A stretch of DNA of 17,502 nucleotides, taken from the NCBI GenBank assembly GCA_013360825.1, contig JABWAY010000045.1:1-17502 (forward strand), given 5' to 3'. The notes beneath the pieces were generated by a model that saw nothing but the letters and a program-made list of their open reading frames with translations, was not told where the DNA came from and searched no databases. The translations under genes were made by a program, and so were the position numbers. Numbering within the stretch: position 1 is the stretch's first letter; each line of letters starts with the position of its first letter. Of this stretch, positions 14,775-17,502 are shown piece by piece. Origin of the DNA: Candidatus Brocadiia bacterium. Its GTDB lineage: Bacteria > Planctomycetota > MHYJ01 > WSZJ01.

Positions 14775-14921
14775 CTCAGTCACGCACCTGCCGGCACAGT
14801 CATGTGTCCGCGAACCGTCTCCCCGGGCGGTTCTGGCAGTGAGGGGCGTGCAGAAAGGCCCGCGGCGCGGTGGTGTGGGTGATGTGCGTGTGGGTAACTG
14901 CGCCGCGGGGTCCTTTTTTTT
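14775..14921 (+). ncRNA. Candidate sigma-54-dependent small RNA (~147 nt)
   Basis: The interval between a near-consensus sigma-54 promoter (14749-14764) and a plus-strand intrinsic terminator has no convincing reading frame but dense RNA structure. CCCCTCA (14772-14778) pairs with TGAGGGG (14840-14846), extended by CAC/GTG across one mismatch at DNA level. Inside it, CTGCC (14788-14792) pairs with GGCAG (14835-14839), and GAACCG (14812-14817) with CGGTTC (14828-14833). The terminator stem carries a 31-nt loop, 14869-14899, that is almost pure G and U and would be free to pair with C-rich leaders. The outer stem may be partly lost at the exact 5' end. A 26-codon frame at 14802-14882 lacks a ribosome binding site. 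Existence, boundaries and function are inferred. Confidence 0.5.
14859..14921 (+). terminator. Intrinsic terminator on the plus strand, without an upstream protein gene
   Basis: CCCGCGGCGC (14859-14868) pairs perfectly with GCGCCGCGGG (14900-14909) across a 31-nt G/U-rich loop; after GTCC a run of eight T follows (14914-14921). In the other direction the stem is followed only by CCTTTCT, so termination of the response-regulator transcript there would be weaker. A further hairpin, CGCGAA-N6-TTCGCG at 14927-14944, lies between it and the regulator stop. Confidence 0.8.
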
Positions 14922-15020
14922 CCGGCCGCGAAACCAGGTTCGCGCCTGCCTGCCCCGGTGCCTGGTCGCGCAGCCGCCCTTCGCCCCATGCGCGCTCGCA
15001 GCCCGGCCTGCCCCCCACCC

Positions 15021-16412
15021 TCAGCGCGCCGACGCCTCACCCTTCAGCAGCCCGAACTTCTCCATCCGGTACCGGATCTGGTCCCGCGAGATCCCCAGCA
15101 GGTCCGCCGCGCGCGTCTGATTCCCCGCCGTCCGCTCCAGCGCCTGCACCACCAGATCCTTCTCGACGTCTTCCAGCACCAGCCCTTTCGGCGGCAGCTT
15201 CAACAGCCGCGCCGCCTCGTCCGCCGGCGCCGACCCGCCCGGCCTCCCCAGCGCGATCTCGTCCGCGCCGATCACCGCACCGGAGCCCAGCAGCACCGCA
15301 CGCTCCACCGCGTTCTTCAACTCCCGCACGTTCCCCGGCCAGTCGTAGGCCATCATCTTGTCCATCGCCTCCTTCGAGAACTCCCGCACGTCCTTGCGGA
15401 ATTCCTCGGCGAAGCGTTTCAGGAAGTGCTGGAGCAGGAGCGGGATGTCCTCGCGGCGCGTCCGGAGCGGCGGGACGTTGATCGTGATGATGTTCAGGCG
15501 GTAGTAGAGATCTTCGCGGAACCGGCCTTCGTGGATCGCCTTCTCAAGATCCCGGTTGGTCGCGGCGATCACGCGCACATCCACCTTGATGTCGTTCGTG
15601 CCGCCGATCCGGCGGAAGCTCTTCTCTTCCAGCGCCCGCAAGACCTTGGCCTGGAGGCTGGGCGACATGTCGCCGATTTCGTCGAGGAAGACGGTTCCGC
15701 CGTTGGCGAGCTCAAAGAGCCCCTTTTTCTGGTTCTTGGCATCGGTGAAGCTGCCGCGCTCGTGGCCGAACAGCTCGCTCTCGAGAAGGGTGTCCTGGAG
15801 CGCCGTGCAGGTGATGTTCATGAACGGGCGCTCGCTGCGTCCGGATTCGTAGTGGATGGCCTTGGCGATGACGTCCTTACCGGTGCCGCTTTCGCCGCGG
15901 ACGAGCACGGTCGTGGCCCCGCTGCCGGAGACCTTGCGGACAAGATCGGTGACCTCGCGCATGGCCTTCGACTTGCCGACGAGGTTCTGCGAGCCGAAGG
16001 TCGCGCGGCGTTCGGAGACGTGGGCCTTGACCTCGCGGCGGAGGGTCGAATTCTCGAGGGCGCGTTTGACGGAGATGACCAGCTCTTCCATGTTGAAGGG
16101 TTTGGCGACGTAGTCGAAGGCGCCGACCTTCATCGCCTCGACGGCGGTGTCGACCGTGGAGTAGGCGGTGATCACGATGACGGGGACTTCGCTTCCCGCG
16201 GGGGTGTCTTTCTGGAAGGCGCGGAGGAGGGTGAGGCCGTCGGAGTCCGGGAGTTTCATGTCGAGGAGGACGAGGTCCGGGGATTCCCTGTTGAACGCCT
16301 CGACGGCGGATTTGCCGTCTTCCGCCTCGACGACGGTGTAGCCCTCGCGGGCCAGGCGTTCGCGGAGGGACCAGCGGATGAGTTTCTCGTCATCGACGAT
16401 CAGGATAGCCAT
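15021..16412 (-). CDS. NtrC-family sigma-54-dependent response regulator
   Basis: A 463-residue regulator in the classic three-domain order. The receiver (1-120) has Asp7/Asp8, phospho-acceptor Asp51 (LLDMKLP), Thr82 and Lys104. The AAA+ domain (about 142-385) has Walker A GESGTGKD (173-180), Walker B VFLDEIGDM (241-249) and the sigma-54-contact loop as GSFTDA (220-225) instead of GAFTGA, a variant also seen in other members. A Fis-type helix-turn-helix lies at about 429-452 (NQTRAADLLGISRDQIRYRM). It hydrolyses ATP to open promoters held by sigma-54 RNA polymerase. ATG 16412 is preceded by GGAG at 8 nt and places the receiver start correctly. A consensus sigma-54 promoter 40 nt upstream suggests positive autoregulation. 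Its kinase is not adjacent; the globin kinase and the GAF-PAS kinase are candidates. Confidence 0.96.
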   Translation of the reverse strand: MAILIVDDEKLIRWSLRERLAREGYTVVEAEDGKSAVEAFNRESPDLVLLDMKLPDSDGLTLLRAFQKDTPAGSEVPVIVITAYSTVDTAVEAMKVGAFDYVAKPFNMEELVISVKRALENSTLRREVKAHVSERRATFGSQNLVGKSKAMREVTDLVRKVSGSGATTVLVRGESGTGKDVIAKAIHYESGRSERPFMNITCTALQDTLLESELFGHERGSFTDAKNQKKGLFELANGGTVFLDEIGDMSPSLQAKVLRALEEKSFRRIGGTNDIKVDVRVIAATNRDLEKAIHEGRFREDLYYRLNIITINVPPLRTRREDIPLLLQHFLKRFAEEFRKDVREFSKEAMDKMMAYDWPGNVRELKNAVERAVLLGSGAVIGADEIALGRPGGSAPADEAARLLKLPPKGLVLEDVEKDLVVQALERTAGNQTRAADLLGISRDQIRYRMEKFGLLKGEASAR

Positions 16413-16451
16413 GGCAGGTGCTCCGGAAGGCACACGGGTGGCAGATTGGGT

Positions 16452-16467
16452 CGCAAGCGGGGTGCCA
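16452..16467 (-). promoter_or_regulatory. Consensus sigma-54 promoter of the response-regulator gene
   Basis: The minus strand reads TGGCAC-CCCGC-TTGCG, an exact match to all ten core positions of TGGCAC-N5-TTGC. The GC is about 41 nt before ATG 16412, giving a leader of roughly 30 nt that contains the GGAG ribosome binding site. The product is itself a sigma-54 activator. Confidence 0.8.
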
Positions 16468-16618
16468 TCTCAGGTGTGGAGGCCTCGGGGGGTGGCCGGC
16501 GTCATGTTCGCGGACCGTGATTGCCATAACAGGTGTACTTGATGGGATTTATGGAGTCGCCAGGGGCACCCATGCGGATTTCCAGGGTTGGGGGGGGCGA
16601 CGGGCGACGGCGACATTG

Positions 16619-16634
16619 TGCGTGAAATTCCACA
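16619..16634 (+). repeat. 16-bp element TGYGTGAAATTCCRCA, copy 2 (upstream of the diguanylate cyclase)
   Basis: TGCGTGAAATTCCACA, 14 of 16 identical to the minus-strand element at 10549-10564, including ten contiguous bases. It is followed by two small hairpins, CCACA-N5-TGTGG (16630-16644, overlapping the element) and CACGC-N4-GCGTG (16652-16665). The remainder of the 334-bp gap 16413-16746 contains the sigma-54 site, the 13-bp repeat and no gene. Confidence 0.45.
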
Positions 16635-16689
16635 GTTCTTGTGGGCAATTACACGCTTCCGCGTGAGATTTCTCAAGCCACGCTCCCCG

Positions 16690-16702
16690 ACCTCACACCG
16701 CA
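16690..16702 (+). repeat. 13-bp leader repeat ACCTCACACCGCA, copy 2
   Basis: Identical to 12530-12542. It lies 45 nt before the GTG of the diguanylate cyclase and is followed by GTTCC and then ACCCGG, close to the arrangement in front of the stress gene. Confidence 0.55.
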
Positions 16703-16746
16703 GTTCCACCCGGCCATGGTCCCCGGTTTGCGTTCCTGGTCGCCTC

Positions 16747-17502
16747 GTGAACGTCGTCACCACCTTCCTCAAAGCCCTCACCCGAGGCCACACCTACAAC
16801 CTCCTCGGCAACACCGAGGCGATCTTCGGTTTCCTCTGGGGCCTCCCGATCCCGATCTTCTCCATCGCACTCGACATCCTCCTGGTCGGTTCCCACGAGT
16901 CCCATGCCGGCCGCTCCATCCCCGATGTCCTCACCGAGCATCCGTTTCACTTCTTCTTCCTCGCCCACCCCCCGCTTTTTGCCGCCATCTTCGGCGCCAT
17001 GGGGACGATCCGCCGCGATCTGGAGCGGGAGAACCGGGACCTGATCGCGCGGCTGGAGGAGCAGGCCTCCACCGACCCTCTCACGGGCGCCTGGAACCGC
17101 CGGTTCGTGCTGGCCGAGCTCGACCGGAATCTGGCGCGCGCGGAGCGGGCCGGCGCGCCGGTCGCGGTCGCGATGTTCGACATGGACAACTTCAAGATCG
17201 TGAACGACGAGCAGGGGCATCTGGCCGGCGACCGCCTGCTCAAGGGCGTGGCGGAGGCGATGCGCGAGGCCCTTCGAAAGGGCGACATCCTCGGGCGCTA
17301 CGGAGGCGACGAGTTCCTGCTGGTGGCGCCCGGGGACGCGGCCTCCGGGCAGGCGATCGCGGAGAGGGCCCGGGCGCTGGTGAAGGAGCGGACGGGGCAC
17401 ACGCTGACGGCCGGGGTGGCGGCGTTTCCGGGTGACGGCGCGACTCCCCAGGCATTGATCGCCGCGGCGGATGCGGTGCTGGCGCGGTGCAAGCGGGAGC
17501 GG
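16747..17502 (+). CDS. Membrane diguanylate cyclase (GGDEF), 3' end outside the window
   Basis: The frame from GTG 16747 is open for 252 codons to the last base. Two hydrophobic segments (about 25-48 and 67-88) form a membrane hairpin, followed by a coiled-coil linker (90-107) and a GGDEF domain that starts TDPLTGAWNRR (109-119). Key residues are visible: the metal/substrate segment FDMDNFKIVND (144-154), the active site RYGGDEF (184-190) and an inhibitory-site RxxD motif (RKGD, 177-180). It should make cyclic di-GMP from two GTP, with product feedback. The GTG lacks a clear ribosome binding site; another in-frame GTG at 16663 would add a Pro/Ser-rich stretch that does not look coding. It is divergent from the sigma-54 regulator. 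Only the last part of the GGDEF domain and any additional domain are missing. Confidence 0.9.
   Translation, partial: MNVVTTFLKALTRGHTYNLLGNTEAIFGFLWGLPIPIFSIALDILLVGSHESHAGRSIPDVLTEHPFHFFFLAHPPLFAAIFGAMGTIRRDLERENRDLIARLEEQASTDPLTGAWNRRFVLAELDRNLARAERAGAPVAVAMFDMDNFKIVNDEQGHLAGDRLLKGVAEAMREALRKGDILGRYGGDEFLLVAPGDAASGQAIAERARALVKERTGHTLTAGVAAFPGDGATPQALIAAADAVLARCKRER

Noticed and set aside
14802..14882. 26-codon frame inside the RNA candidate
   Set aside because: No ribosome binding site, and the Arg/Gly/Ser/Pro-rich composition looks like random GC-rich sequence.
14927..14944. Hairpin CGCGAA-N6-TTCGCG as terminator of the response regulator
   Set aside because: No T run follows the stem on the minus strand.
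16642..16657. GG-N10-GC site upstream of the diguanylate cyclase as a sigma-54 promoter
   Set aside because: Only about six of eleven consensus positions match; this is background level in GC-rich DNA.
16663..16746. N-terminal extension of the diguanylate cyclase from GTG 16663
   Set aside because: The added residues are Pro/Ser/Arg-rich, cover the 13-bp leader repeat and do not resemble a sensor or signal segment.
1..17502. Mobile elements, phage genes, CRISPR arrays, tRNA or rRNA
   Set aside because: No transposase, integrase or phage-type product, no regular spaced repeats and no recognisable tRNA or rRNA segment were seen on either strand.

Overview
The window is strongly GC-rich, protein-dense bacterial DNA with no mobile elements, tRNA, rRNA or CRISPR visible. 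Gene content points to a free-living aerobic bacterium with large two-component and sigma-54 networks: an aa3-type oxidase with two small subunit III genes, carboxypeptidase-regulatory/cupredoxin lipoproteins, and a beta-sandwich plus helical-repeat protein. A planctomycete or another deep-branching soil or sediment lineage would fit, but no taxonomic marker gene is present, so this is only an inference.

Layout. 1-1701 (+): the 3' part of a large protein. 1720-6897 (-): a terminal-oxidase operon read right to left: cupredoxin-like lipoprotein, CuA subunit II, subunit I, two subunit III proteins, a His-rich subunit IV, and a small membrane protein whose frame carries two consecutive TGA stops. 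7162-7944 (-): a second, paralogous cupredoxin-like lipoprotein with its own terminator. 8291-9880 (+): a GAF-PAS NtrB-like histidine kinase. 9915-10472 (-): mobB. 10576-12322 (-) and 12557-13408 (+): three tandem-domain universal stress proteins around a divergent regulatory region. 13418-14647 (-): a globin-coupled sensor histidine kinase. 14648-15020: an intergenic region with a probable sigma-54-dependent small RNA. 15021-16412 (-): an NtrC-family response regulator. 16747-17502 (+): a membrane diguanylate cyclase cut by the window edge.

How it may fit together. The left half is oxygen respiration: periplasmic copper proteins probably pass electrons to the CuA site. The right half looks like a sensing circuit: a haem-globin kinase (O2, NO or redox), a GAF-PAS kinase, a sigma-54 activator, stress proteins and a c-di-GMP enzyme. 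The main result of the hunt is a set of sigma-54 (-24/-12) promoter matches in the right half. There is a full consensus match in front of the response regulator itself, a 10-of-11 match that fires into an otherwise gene-free region ending in a strong intrinsic terminator (a candidate sRNA of about 147 nt), and two weaker matches back to back between the stress-protein genes. This suggests an autoregulated sigma-54 regulon that includes an undescribed small RNA. The link between the kinases and the regulator is inferred from proximity.
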